64,000 nt of DNA from Azolla caroliniana (GCA_043228905.1 JBHGNT010000014.1:2976001-3040000); one strand, 5' to 3'. Numbered from the stretch's first letter, positions 55,001-64,000 are shown. Numbers and translations are program-made. The notes: generated by a model not told the origin, from the letters alone.

Positions 55001-55258
55001 GATAGCAGCCTCGACAACCAGCACCGAGCTACACGGAAGTTCGCACGAAGGTGGTTCGGGCCTTACGTGGTACGGAGCGCCAATGACAACGGGACATACC
55101 ACCTGGCGGAACTCGACGGCACGAGAATGACGATACCGGTTGCAGGGAAGCGGATCAAAGCGTTCAAGAAGCGACACGACGACGAGCCAGACCCGGCTCT
55201 CCTGGTCGGCAGTGACGAACTATCCGAAAACGAGGAAGAACCGACGGGCGAGGAATGA
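52094..55258 (+). CDS. Gypsy Pol: RT, RNase H, integrase
   Basis: 1,054 codons from ATG 52094; the same frame is open from 51902 except for a TAA at 52085-52087, so expression may need frameshifting or read-through. RT: KNGSLRFIQDLQPVNRVTI (near 175), DLYSGYDQFQLAVESRDITT, LPQGGTNSVA and catalytic PFLDDIPIKG (near 280). RNase H: VYITVDTSPTGIGWV (near 441). Integrase: HDSPWAGHRGTW, CESCQMH, then KWMVDLVTMP, IVADRGELDA and NGKVERGHGP for the acidic triad. The C-terminus has FARRWFGPYVV and no chromodomain. LDDIPIKG, TNSVAH and VERGHGPI resemble basidiomycete Ty3 elements more than plant lineages. Confidence 0.88.
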   Translation: MYEVIADFGRGLESERTARVSTKYKTVDRKVRPVAAPLPEGSESRIKGVASDPSLRDRACIGHTFTNETLRELKIGGGGFLLPAEEDRFRRMLGRHGKAFAFSPEEIGCVDPTIVELMVIFTVPHVPWNLKPIPVPRAHIPKLMGLLKQKVDMGILEPSSAPYSNRWFTVPKKNGSLRFIQDLQPVNRVTIRNAGIGPTIDEFAEAFAGRSIYSVGDLYSGYDQFQLAVESRDITTMRTPLGLVRMCTLPQGGTNSVAHIVNAMNKVLRDCIPDITMPFLDDIPIKGCPVEEKDETVGPDGCRRFVMAHIDDCEKVLQRLEDARLTFSGEKSAFGQSEIMVVGHLCGPYGRKPSPAKVEAISAMKPDCSSVTEVRRFLGACAFYHIWIPHYAHVAEPLYGLLRKGQRFEWLDKHTESVRKLKEALSAAPALRKAVYRKGTPVYITVDTSPTGIGWVVNQEDEDGNRFPIRFGAKVLSEQQRGYAQVKHELWGIVSAVKADKDYLIGTEVIIETDCMPILGMVSGCATPDLAMLRWIAYIKSLDPVIRHISGKDNAMADMLSRARFDDEGGMISEDEEVGVDFFETAYVTTDGTSTPALNDFDASKYDGEWLQIGGFLKTMTPDASWTKDEANRIRKKAYRFFLRDGYLWKHPKKRDGAPLRVVAMKEEQEELLMAYHDSPWAGHRGTWATFEKLKGKYWWSGQYQDVHRFVTTCESCQMHSIVRHRDELHPTYPPAIHFKWMVDLVTMPMGVGQMRYLVLAREDLTNQVEGRALPNKTTAAVCRFLIEDVICRYGCVGKIVADRGELDAEEAAELFDRLGVKLSLTTAYNPEANGKVERGHGPIVKALVRACGGRVGDWPRLLPYALWADRTTHSSVTGYMPTELMFGQKPIMPMERTISSWATVDWRDEMSREELLAARIRQLERRPEDVELATEKLRVARKKNKARFDRTHRLRPKKIEEGDWVLVYDSSLDNQHRATRKFARRWFGPYVVRSANDNGTYHLAELDGTRMTIPVAGKRIKAFKKRHDDEPDPALLVGSDELSENEEEPTGEE

Positions 55259-55329
55259 AGACGGGCCGGTTTTCTCAGTCCCAACTCTCTTGGCGCATAC
55301 CGGAGGATGCGCGGTTAGGTGGGGGCGGA

Positions 55330-56051
55330 TGTCGTGAAGAAAACCGTCCATAGGCGGAATCGGCGCACCTAGGCGTGGGAACCGGTTCTTCACGCGCGCA
55401 AGCTCCAAGTTGTATGAAGAAGCGAGTTAGGAGGATAATCGGCAGGAACGGGCCCTAACATAGGTGGAGACAAAGACCGCGCGAACAGTCTTTTCGGTCG
55501 CGCGCGCGAGCTAAAGGACGGCCTGCTCGTCGGGCTATATAAGAGCAGGAAAGAGCTGTTGCAAATATATATCGCACGGAGAGGATGAAGTGCTGTCGGA
55601 CCGTTTCTGGACGCTTCTCTCTCTCTGTTTCCTTCCTTCTTGAGCTCCATAGCTTTCTGTGCAGGGTTCCGAGGAGGCTCGCGCTGTTTCGAGGAACGCC
55701 CGAGTGCTTCCGGCAGCACCTCCAACCTGCTACCCCCCCCCCTTTGCCCTGTTTTGTGCCTCGAAGCGAGCAGGCATCGGCATCTGTTCGCCGGCCTGTT
55801 CGGTTGTAACCAACCTGTGCCCCATCGAGGGTTGTAGTAGTGTTAGCCATTTTCTTAATATACATATTAAGTCATTCGCATCTGTCTGTGTCGGTGTCTG
55901 TTCGCGTTCTCCGTGCTGAAGGGCCGTGTCCCTGTGTATCCCCGGTCCTGCGTAGCCGGTTCTCTCTCTTTCTCCTCCCTCGCTTGCTCTTTGGTTCGAG
56001 ACCCCCGCGGTCCCGCCTCGATTCCACACGCACTTGCGTAATATCTCGACA
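55330..56051 (+). repeat. 3' LTR of the complete Gypsy
   Basis: Copy of 48888-49608 with a few substitutions and one extra C in a C run. Preceded by the purine tract. Confidence 0.9.
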
Positions 56052-56190
56052 CCGTATCGAGTTCCTGTGTAAAGTATGTGTTTTATACAGAAACTTGATA
56101 CGTCGTATCGAGTTCCTGTTTAAAGTTTGTGTTTCATACATGAACTTGATATGCCGTATCGAGTTACTATTAAAATACAAACTTTAAACA
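56052..56190 (+). repeat. 51-bp palindromic tandem array, right part
   Basis: GTATCGAGTT at 56054, 56105 and 56156, again 51 bp apart. The last unit is degraded and runs into an A/T-rich region. Confidence 0.9.
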
Positions 56191-56199
56191 GGAATATTG

Positions 56200-56698
56200 T
56201 GTCTTTGGGGGAACAATTTGGTATATATGTGAAAAGATACCAATTTTATGTCCAATTCAGACTTTTTAAGTGACATTTGCTACATTTTGTAACATTTAGC
56301 GCCCTTATTGAAAAAGGTTTTATGACCTATAATAGCTTAAAATAATAGAAAATAACCCACGAATTACCTTTATGATACCAAATTCAAGTCTATCATATTA
56401 AAATTCTCAAAAATATGGGATATGGAATCATATAAGCCATACCTACCCTCCAATATGATACATATGCTTGTATAATTATTAAGATATATAATATTCGAAG
56501 TTGAATAGCCCTTACTAGATTTAAATTCATAATAAAGTTCTAGCATGTTCACAGAAAGTATGATTGATATTTAGAGTTTAGCACAAATCGCTTGCTAGTT
56601 TTTGTCTTGGTCTACTTATGTATATTTTAATATGCAACATGCAACCTTAATCTAGGCAACCAACTAACTTATATTTTTGCACGTCCTTTCTTAAATAG
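56200..56698 (+). other. Remainder of intron 1 of the ParB-like gene
   Basis: A/T-rich, no ORF or repeat family seen. Ends in a pyrimidine-rich stretch and TTAAATAG (acceptor at 56697-56698). Confidence 0.45.
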
Positions 56699-57511
56699 GT
56701 CGTTTGAGAACTTGTCAGACCAACCTGTGAAGAAAATAAAGCTCCGAATTCAGGGCTCTCCAATTGAGACCCAGAAACAAATAGTTCCTCAGAACATAAA
56801 GAGAGGAAAAAAGCTTCTCTTCAACGAGGAGACAAAATCTCAACCATCCAATGATGTTAGCCAAAAGAAAATGTTAGCTGCTACTGGTGGTGAGGACCTT
56901 CTTGACCGTGATCTAACAGACAAGGAATGGTGTATGTAGTATGTCGACTCCAAGAAAAAAGTCGTGTTGTATACGGCAAAGAAGAAGAGCGACAGTCAGC
57001 TTGAAAATGACACCGCATTTATGTATGGCCGTATTCTACGATTTGACTACGAAGATTTAGATTCAACCAACTTTCTTGTAATGATAGAGTGCTCGAAGGG
57101 GGTACGTAAAGTGTACATTTCTGAAGATCGACTAGTAAAGGAATATTGTGGGCCAGAATCTTTTAAAAAAGATCTACAAAGCTCACAAAACCTTATTGTC
57201 ACCTTGAGGCCTTATATACAAGGCCATGTAACTCTAAGGGATCCCTTTCCCTCCCTAGTGAAGGCCCCGAAAAAGGCATCTAAAGTGCAATCAAGACCAG
57301 CAAAAAAGAAGACCACTAAAATGTCAAACTCCGACTCATCAAGCTCAACCGAAGATGAGGACACTAGGGGGACGCCAAGTGCTGAGCTGGCATCTGGTGT
57401 GTTGTCATCTAAGCAAAATAAGATACGGAGAGAGTTAATACAGCGTAAACCGGTGAGAAAACGGCAAGTGTTTAATTTGCCTATAACACACATCCATCGA
57501 CCCCCAATAGA
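56699..57511 (+). pseudogene. ParB/Srx-like gene, exon 2 before the Gypsy insertion
   Basis: Frame from 56699: SFENLSDQPVKKIKL, a TAG at 56937-56939 (KEWCM-stop-YVDSKK), then FMYGRILRFDYEDLDSTNFL (possibly a small Tudor- or BAH-like barrel), a Lys/Ser-rich linker, and RQVFNLPITHIHRPPID. At this point the Gypsy at 57512 interrupts it. The last residues fit the start of a ParB-type domain, which typically opens with a hydrophobic strand, two prolines and a downstream helix. Confidence 0.55.
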
Positions 57512-57940
57512 TGTCAAAACCAAGGATAAAAGATAGAGTGATGGAAGAAGGATATTAGAGAACACGAGCAGAAAGGAACGAAATACTAAGAGAAGAATGA
57601 ATGTATAAGATAGAGAAAGAAAGAGAATGGATACAAGATATGTAATGAGAGCTAAAGACTGGTGTTGATTCGAATTGATTTGAGAATACATGTATGCCCT
57701 TATTTATAGGTTCCTATAGAATAACTTAGAGATTTCTAGAATGTTCTAGAATGTTCTAGACCTAGAATGCTCTAGGACATTCTAGAATAATCTAGAGGTT
57801 TTACAATAATCAATGTAATACAAGTAGCTTTTATTGTTTCATATAACAATAAGCTATCTTAATGGTTGAGGTTTTCAAGTATGGATTACAAGGTTCGAGG
57901 TTCAAGTCCAGGTGACGCCATATGTCATGTGTTCATGACA
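57512..57940 (-). repeat. 3' LTR of the chromovirus
   Basis: 429 bp; contains CCTATAAATAAGG (minus-strand TATA box near 57700-57712), TTCTAGAATG runs and an antisense tRNA-like segment at 57851-57920. Confidence 0.85.
57851..57920 (+). repeat. tRNA-like segment in the chromovirus 3' LTR
   Basis: AAGCTATCTTAATGGTTGAG and GAGGTTCAAGTCC in A-box/B-box spacing, antisense to the element. Confidence 0.5.
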
Positions 57941-58808
57941 CTATCCCTCCTTCGAGAACGCCGAGTGGAAGTCGGCGTTAACATTGTTGGGCCAGGCTTG
58001 TTTGGATAGTGACGATGGAAGTCGTTGACCAGAGCTTCAGCATTACAAACGTTATCAATGGGTTGCCAAGTGCGATCACTCAGAGGATAGCCAAGCCAAT
58101 CAACTAGATAATAAAGCTTATTGCGCACAATCTTAGAATCGAGAATAGCAGCTACCTCGTATTCGGGGCCGTCCACAAGTTGTACAGAAGGCGGTGGTGG
58201 CACAACACAATTAGGAATTAAAGAGGTGTGGCAAGGTTCCAAAAGAGAGCTATGAAAGACAGGGTGAAGCCGCATATGTGCAGGAAGGTTAAGACGAAAT
58301 GTTGCATCATTAATCTGCGCCATGATGACAAAAGGACATAAGCGTTGATAGTCAAGCTTAGCACACGGTCGGGTAGTCTTGATGTGACGACGAAGCAACC
58401 ATACACGGTCACCAACCTTAAACGGAGACTTAAGACGATGTCGATCGGCATTGGTCTTATGGTGTGCTCGCGCTTTCTGAAGATGTGACAATAACTCGAA
58501 CTGGATTTGTTGTAGTCGGTGGAGGTGATGCGCCGCACTAGGGTTTCGTGACACCTCAGGAAGATCCAGTATACACCATGGAGGGTGGTTTCCAGTGTAG
58601 GCAAAGAAAGGTGTAACTTTGGTAGAAGAGTGGACCGTGTTGTTGTATGCAAACTCGGCAAGATGTAAAATATTACTCCAATCATCTTGTTGATAACTAA
58701 TGAAACATCGAAGATATTGCTCGAGCATTTGATTTGTGCGCTTTGTTTGTCCGTCAGTTTGTGGATGATAAGCCGAAGAGAGTTTGCAAGAGATTTTGAG
58801 GCCACCAA
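57925..58808 (-). pseudogene. Integrase C-terminus and chromodomain
   Basis: Begins within the integrase core (SSAYHPQTDGQT-like stretch with a frameshift near 58730). Then AYNNTVHSSTKVTPFFAYTG, the GPY/F-type module FKVGDRVWLLRRHIKTTRP, and a clear chromodomain (YEVAAILDSKIVRNKLYYLV, DWLGYPLSDRTW). The frame stops inside the LTR (57925). Confidence 0.8.
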
Positions 58809-59629
58809 AACGAACGTTTCACCAGCTCAATGGTCTTGGGAATACCAAAACTTCCAGCCATGGGGGCATCATGACAATGTTCCAACACTTGAAGTCGGGG
58901 TGATCCGTCGGGGACGTAAAGGAGATTCTTGTAGAAGAGTAAGCCATCTTGCCACTTGAAGTCCTGATAATGTTGAGATGACCCTGGCAATGTGGAGCAA
59001 GATGGACGACTTGAACCACAATGGGCTAAGACATCCTTAGCGAAATCATCTGAATGAAGTTGTTGCCGAATAGTGTCAAGAAGGGTAGAATCAAGTGGCG
59101 TGGCATAAATTGTTGTTACTTGTAGCTTTGATGGCCCGAGGAGAATTTGCTTTCGATTGTCAAAGGCCGGATCTCCAGGTCGAAGTACTAGATACGAACG
59201 CCAAGACAAAGTATCTGCTTTCCCTTGTTGTTTTCCGGGGCGAAAAATGATCTTGAAATCGAAACGCGTTAGAAATTGGGCCCACCGAGCTTGGCGTCTA
59301 TTTAATACTCGAGCAGTTTGAAAATATGTGAGATTTTTGTGATCACTATATATGATAATCTGATGAGGTGATCCTTCTAGAAAATGACTCCATTGCTTGA
59401 ATGAGTCTACCACAGCTAGTAACTCCTTGTCATGCACCTCATAGTTTATCTCCGAAACAGTAAATTTTCTCGAGTGAAACACGACTGGATGTGTCTGCCC
59501 GTCCTCACCTGGTTGCGATAGGATACTCCCCAATGCAATGTCCGATGCATCTGCCTCAATAGTAAATGGCTTTTCAGGATCAATATGTGCTAGGATGGGT
59601 GCTGATGTGAATGCCTCTTTCAGCTGCAT
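58754..59629 (-). pseudogene. RNase H and integrase zinc finger
   Basis: RNase H: IEADASDIALGSILSQPG, YSDHKNLTYFQ. Integrase zinc-binding start: HCHDAPMAGSFGIPKTIELV, FWWPQN. After WWPQN the sequence jumps to the middle of the catalytic core, so the region with the first two catalytic Asp residues is deleted. Confidence 0.8.
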
Positions 59630-59668
59630 AAAAGCCTTGTCCGCTTCGCATAAAAGCCTGATAGAAGT

Positions 59669-61117
59669 TCACAAATCCGAGGAAACACTGGACATCCCGA
59701 ATTGAGCATGGGGGTTTCCATTCCAATATTGTTTGGACTTTTGCCAGGTCCATGAAAACACCCTGGGATGAAATAGTGTATCCCAAAAATTCGACTTGTT
59801 TTTGTAATCAAAACTGCATTTCTCAAGTTTGGCATAAAGACCATACTTCCTTAGGCGTTCAAGTACTTGTCGCACATGTATATCATGCTCCCCCTGTGTT
59901 TTAGAGTAAATCAATAGATCATCTAGGTAGATGATTAGAAAAATATCCAAGAAATCCCGGAAGATGTCATTTGCCATATGTTGGAATACTACAGGTACAT
60001 TTGTGAGTCCGAAAGGCATGACTGTATACTCGAAATGACCATACCGAGTACGAAATGTTGTTTTCCACTCATCTCCCGGTTGAATTCGAACAAGATTATA
60101 TGCACCCCTTAGATCAACTTTGGTAAAATGCTTTGCCCCACCAATGCGTTCTAAGAGATTGGAGATTAAAGGTAAAGCATACTTATTCCTTATGGTGACT
60201 TTATTTAAGCCTCGATAGTCCACGACCAAACGAAGGGAGCCGTCCTTTTTCTTCACAAAAAAGATAGGAGCACCAGCTGGAGACTTTGAATGTCGAATAA
60301 ACCCATGTGCAAGATTTTCCTCGATGTATTCTCGAAGAACCTCAAGATCTGTGGGTGATAAATTGTAAATCGGACCCCACAGTGGCTCTTTTCCTGGTTG
60401 GAGATCAATAGGACAGTCGTACGGCCGATGCTTTGGAAGAACACTAGCTTTGACTTTGTCGAAAACATCAGCATAGTCTTGATATTTTTTGGGAATTTGG
60501 ATGTCTCAATTCTCTTGAGTGACACTAGAAGGTGTCGCTGATACTGCAAATAAGAAAAGGTCCTCCTTGCCTCCCACTTGGCACAATTGTTGCAATGTGA
60601 TGGCGGAAATTTGATGAGAAGGATATGGTGCATCGGTAGAACTATATACTTTAGGAGGATAATCCCGAGTTCGATCCTTGACAATGATATTTTCTACTAA
60701 AGGGCACCTAATTTCTCGCTTCCTCCAAACGATTCTAGGGTTATGTAGCTCGAACCATGGCAAACCGAGGACAATTGGATGCTCAGAACTACGGATTATG
60801 TTAAAGGAAACTACACATCCTAAATCACCCAAGAGTATGTGTATTGGCTCAGACTCTTCAAATATCTTCCCGGAAGCTATGGGGCGTCCATCAATCACTA
60901 CTACGGAAACTAGACAAGGAAGTTTATGCAAGGATATTTGGTGTTTTTGGGCAAAATTTCTATCCATGAAACAAGATTTGGCTCCAGTATCTAAGAGGGC
61001 TTGGACTTGAAGTTGACAACTGGGTGTCCTAACTTGTACTAGGGCTGAGAAGACTCTACTAACATGCTTGGAAGAAATGGAACCCACACTAGGTTGTACA
61101 TATCTAGGGTTGTCCAA
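59669..61117 (-). pseudogene. Protease and reverse transcriptase of the chromovirus
   Basis: Protease: ALLDTGAKSCFMD and PIVLGLPWFELHN (60506-61117). RT: MKKKDGSLRLVVDYRGLNKV, KVDLRGAYNLVRIQPGDEW, MPFGLTNVPVVFQ and catalytic IIYLDDLLIYS (59669-60256). Frameshifts separate the two, near 60500 and 60256. Confidence 0.8.
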
Positions 61118-61143
61118 CCAAATGGCTCCTATTTTGGCCGGAC

Positions 61144-62307
61144 TTATTCGTTTGACTCCTCTTCTAATTTGCTTAGGACTTCAAATTTATTGGACAAGGG
61201 TGGATTATTCATAATATTAGATTCACTAACTGCTTCTAAAATGTTGGACTCATTTTTATTGTCATAGTGAATTTGATTTACCTGACGTCTCGGCCTACGG
61301 GAGCAATGAATGGCTATATGCCCTGGACCTCCGCAATATAAGCATAGATGGTTTGCTCGACGATGTTGCTTCTCTTCGTCTGACAATGGTCCTCGTCGTT
61401 GAGTCATATCGATCTCCATGGGTGCAGGACTATCCATTGGGACTGGATTACGTGTTTACCTTGGAGTTGGAGCAGGGCTATACATTTGCCTTGGGGACGA
61501 TTGCGCCGTTACTGATGCATAAGTTGGTGTGAATCTTGATCTTGTTATTTGTTGTTGTCACTCACATCGACGCTAAAAAAGGCGATTATCACACCGTATT
61601 GCTTGACTAATAGCTTTTGTAAGTGACCTTGGATCCTCGGGGAAGGTGAGAAGTAAGTCTTTGACATCACTACGAAGGCCTGAACGGAATTGCTCCATTA
61701 GGGCTTGTTCATCCCAAGGAATATCGCTTGCGATGAGACGGAAATTGGCAGCATATGTCGAAGCTGGTTGATCACCTTGACAAAGTGTACGAATCTTGTT
61801 GATAGTTGTTCTCGCCCCATCAGTATCTCCGAAACAAGCCTTAAATTCCTTGATAAATTCCTCGAAATTATTTAGTAGAGGAGAATTGGTCTCTAGCAAT
61901 GGAGCAAACCACAACAATGTTATGCCAGTCAATAAGGTGCCCACTAGCCCAACTCGTGATGCATCTGTTGGATAACGCGCGGGATGCATTTGAATCACCA
62001 ACCGTACTTGATTCAAGAAACCTCGGAAATGCGCCCTCGACCCATCAAATTTAGCTGGGAGGCTAATTTTGGGCTCCTTGATAAGTCACTGACTTTCAAC
62101 CCTTTGTTGTTGTAACACTACGATTGTGGACTCTAACTGTTGCACTCGTCGCGTGAACTCCTCTTGTTGTTGTTGCTCCTCTATAGTAACCTTTTGTAGA
62201 TCCCCAAGTAGACGTTGATTCTCTACTTCAAGAGATGCGAACTTGGATTTAAGGTTCTCCATTTCTGCAACAAGGGTGAGATATTCTTCTGAGTTAATGG
62301 AAGCCAT
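61144..62307 (-). pseudogene. Gag of the chromovirus
   Basis: ATG at 62307 (MASINSEEYLTLVAEMENLK) starts a coiled-coil region. A TGA at 62086-62088 follows, then the gag core (VGLVGTLLTGITLLWFAPLL, FIKEFKACFGDTDG). A CCHC knuckle CLYCGGPGHIAIHC lies at about 61295-61340. Stops near 61560 interrupt it. Confidence 0.75.
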
Positions 62308-62335
62308 GGTTTCAGGATAGTTACGAAGGAGGATA

Positions 62336-62366
<31 letters not shown>

Positions 62367-62375
62367 GAATCAAAC

Positions 62376-62796
62376 TGTCAGAACCAAGGATAAAAGATAG
62401 AGTGATGGAAGAAGGATATTAGAGAACACGAGCAGAAAGGAACGAAATACTAAGAGAAGAATGGATGTATAAGATAGAGAAAGAAAGAGAATGGATACAA
62501 GATATGTAATGAGAGCTAAAGACTGGTGTTGATTCGAATTGATTTGAGAATACATGTATGCCCTTATTTATAGGTTCCTATAGAATAACTTAGAGATTTC
62601 TAGAATGTTCTAGACCTAGAATGCTCTAGGGCATTCTAGAATAATCTAGAGGTTTTACAATAATCAATGTAATACAAGAAGTAGCTTTTATTGTTTTATA
62701 TAACAATAAGCTATCTTAATGGTTGAGGTTTTCAAGTATGGATTACAAGGTTCGAGGTTCAAGTCCGGGTGACGCCATAATGGTCATGAACATACA
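62376..62796 (-). repeat. 5' LTR of the chromovirus
   Basis: About 421 bp; same content as 57512-57940 but lacking one TTCTAGAATG unit and differing at its outer end. A (GA)n run lies just inside (62336-62361). Confidence 0.8.
62708..62777 (+). repeat. tRNA-like segment in the chromovirus 5' LTR
   Basis: LTR counterpart of 57851-57920; B-box-like GAGGTTCAAGTCCGGG. Confidence 0.5.
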
Positions 62797-62801
62797 GTAG
62801 A

Positions 62802-63639
62802 TGTAAAAAACCAAGACGAAGACCACTTGAGAATGCATGTTCAGAATCTCAAGAAAAAAATGAAAATATATCTGCATGCTATAGTTGTGCCTTTCATTGT
62901 GATGGTAGATCCTGAAGAATGTTCCACAACTGAGGACTTCGACGTGAGAAAGCATGATCAATACAATTACTTTGTAATTGGTGGATCACATTCGGTTGAA
63001 GCACGCCGGCAACTTGTTAGAGAGCACCCAACGACTTTCTTCTTCAAGTATGGCGAGTGCAAAATATACATGTGCCTCACAACTGAAGAGGCAAAGCTTT
63101 TGGCATGGGACCACAACAACGACAACGACTATAGGCAAAAAATGTCATCTATTGAATGGATAAGGTTCTTCCACCATGAATGCCTGGACGTCAAACAAAA
63201 GTTTGGTGTGAAGCTACACCCTGGCCTACGATGTCAATGCCTTCATGAGGTCGGCATTGTGGTGGATGATAATGTTAAGTCGAATGGTCTTCGGAAATAT
63301 GAGTCCTAGTTTCAACTTGCCTTTAGAGATAGAGAAGTATGGGACCTACAAGATCAAATCTTCTCAATGTGGGAAAATAAGGAGGTCAAGGGTCAACGAC
63401 AAAAGAAATGTAAGGTAGACCCTCAACTAGAATTAAAGTCACAAGCGGCCAAGAAAATTGATTTGACAATTGAAGAAGCGGCTAACGACATGAAGTTGTC
63501 TCTGTGGAGAGCGATGCAAGGTATTAAGGACGAGCAGCTTCTTGTGTCTGTTTTGTCAAGGATTGTGGCGAAAGATTTAGCCCTTGAAGAAATGGTCACT
63601 AAGTTCAATATTTCAAATAGTGATATTGAATTCAATATG
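62802..63639 (+). pseudogene. ParB/Srx-like gene, exon 2 after the Gypsy insertion
   Basis: Joined to 57511, the codons read PPIDVKNQDEDHLRMHVQNL without a gap. The ParB/sulfiredoxin-like core follows: FVIGGSHSVEARRQLV (the GGxH turn expected of the nucleotide-binding motif), then KIYMCLTTEEAKLLAWDHNN. A TAG at 63307-63309 interrupts it (KYES-stop-FQLAF) and the frame goes on with AANDMKLSLWRAMQGIKDEQ. The protein could be a host gene or a transposon-borne accessory; the stops suggest decay. Confidence 0.55.
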
Positions 63640-63686
63640 GTGCAATTGAAAGTTCTAATCTCATTTTCTAATTTCACAGTCATAAG

Positions 63687-63818
63687 GTGTACATGAATAT
63701 CCAAGAAGTTATGATGAAACAACTTGGATGTATAACTTGGGAACAAGTGACCGAGGATTATCCTCTAACGTCTTCATATAAGGCGTTATCCGAGTATTTT
63801 ATTGCATTCAAGGATTGG
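63687..63818 (+). pseudogene. Possible exon 3 of the ParB/Srx-like gene
   Basis: A 47-nt intron from 63640 (GTGCAA) to 63686 (CATAAG) would join EFNM to VYMNIQEVMMKQLGCITWEQ and keep the frame open to FIAFKDW, followed by a donor GTTAGT. The acceptor choice is uncertain (CACAG at 63679 is stronger but gives a stop). Confidence 0.35.
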
Positions 63819-63900
63819 GTTAGTATTGGTGTTTTTCATTAATTTTTCCTCATATGTAGAAGTTGTGTAATAATACTTGATGTCTTATTGCTTCTATTAG

Positions 63901-64000
63901 AAATCGTGTCGTGGAAATTAAACGAGAAGTTAAGGATATACACGATTTCCCGACATCCTTCCTTGCACATCTCGAGCGAGCCAGAAAAGAAAAGGATCGT
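63901..64000 (+). pseudogene. Possible exon 4, running off the window
   Basis: After the acceptor TTCTATTAG one frame reads RVVEIKREVKDIHDFPTSFL and continues with AHLERARKEKDR to the window end. It is not in phase with the preceding exon, so the boundary or a frameshift is unresolved. Confidence 0.3.

Larger units (their letters stand above)
48888..56051 (+). mobile_element. Complete Ty3/Gypsy element with fungal-type pol
   Basis: LTRs 48888-49608 (721 bp) and 55330-56051 (722 bp) with about five differences; ends TGTCGTGAAG...ATATCTCGACA; a 4-bp duplication CCGT is visible. Internal order: primer-site region, gag with protease, pol, purine tract GGTGGGGGCGGA (55318-55329). It is GC-rich, unlike the A/T-rich surroundings. 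Excising it restores an intact 51-bp repeat unit, which proves the insertion point. Confidence 0.93.
57512..62796 (-). mobile_element. Chromovirus (Ty3/Gypsy with chromodomain), integrase deleted
   Basis: LTRs 57512-57940 and 62376-62796, TG...CA ends, target duplication ATAGA/GTAGA (57507-57511 and 62797-62801, one mismatch). Minus-strand order: LTR, gag, protease, RT, RNase H, integrase remnant, chromodomain, purine tract, LTR. The integrase core lost its first half. It is related to the decayed element at 9118-12001. Its removal rejoins the ParB-like reading frame. Confidence 0.88.

Noticed and set aside
7501-63309. Many otherwise open frames are broken by TAG (7501, 18358, 27790, 45778, 56937, 63307), hinting at a reassigned amber codon.
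   Set aside because: TAA and TGA breaks occur as well (TAA at 31956 and about 39786; TGA at 37511, 40357 and 62086). Several sites fit ordinary C-to-T or G-to-A decay of CAG, CAA or TGG codons, and genes such as the Gypsy gag end normally at TAG.

Overview
The window looks like nuclear DNA of a land plant. The signs are GT-AG spliced gene fragments, Copia elements whose primer-binding sites match initiator tRNA-Met, chromodomain Ty3/Gypsy elements, and a Penelope-like element with a hammerhead ribozyme. The mix of a Penelope-like element without endonuclease, a Gypsy element with a fungal-looking pol, and large DDE-transposase-like relics suggests a seed-free plant (lycophyte, fern or bryophyte). 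The species cannot be named from the sequence. Nearly all of the window is mobile DNA, in several nested layers. No rRNA gene, genuine tRNA gene or CRISPR array was seen.

Layout. 1-3.4 kb: a young gag-only LTR element (702-bp LTRs, one difference seen) that cuts an unknown minus-strand ORF. 5.2-8.2 kb: Gypsy fragments, one of them circularly permuted. 8.2-15.9 kb: a decayed chromovirus-like Gypsy, a Copia 3' end, and a solo LTR swollen by a 147-bp minisatellite. 15.9-21.2 kb: a near-intact Copia with 614-bp LTRs, a CAAGC target duplication and one in-frame amber codon. 21.2-24.5 kb: a Copia fragment and a proline-rich minisatellite holding a second solo LTR. 24.7-28.4 kb: a decayed DDE-transposase-like gene whose apparent intron is filled with the palindrome TAGCTAATTAGCTA. 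28.8-33.9 kb: an FCP1/NIF phosphatase-like pseudogene cut by a Gypsy element that has inverted, outward-facing U5 ends and a perfect 5-bp target duplication. 34-40.7 kb: two decayed Copia elements.

40.9-63.8 kb carries two head-to-head genes about 0.95 kb apart. One (minus, 47569 to 40889) resembles the DUF7869-type transposase-like family and is cut by a Penelope-like element at 43.3-47.2 kb. The other (plus, from 48523) has a ParB/sulfiredoxin-like domain. Its first intron holds a 51-bp palindromic array and a complete 7.2-kb Gypsy element, and its second exon is cut by a 5.3-kb chromovirus. Removing that chromovirus restores the reading frame exactly.

Strongest leads: (1) the endonuclease-less Penelope-like element with a type I hammerhead ribozyme and C-rich telomere-like repeats at its 5' side; (2) the inverted-end Gypsy insertion; (3) the divergent transposase-like/ParB-like gene pair; (4) the Gypsy with fungal-type pol and its gag-only relative. 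Limits: no alignment or database search was possible. Family names rest on motifs read by eye, and boundaries without a stated duplication or LTR end are approximate.
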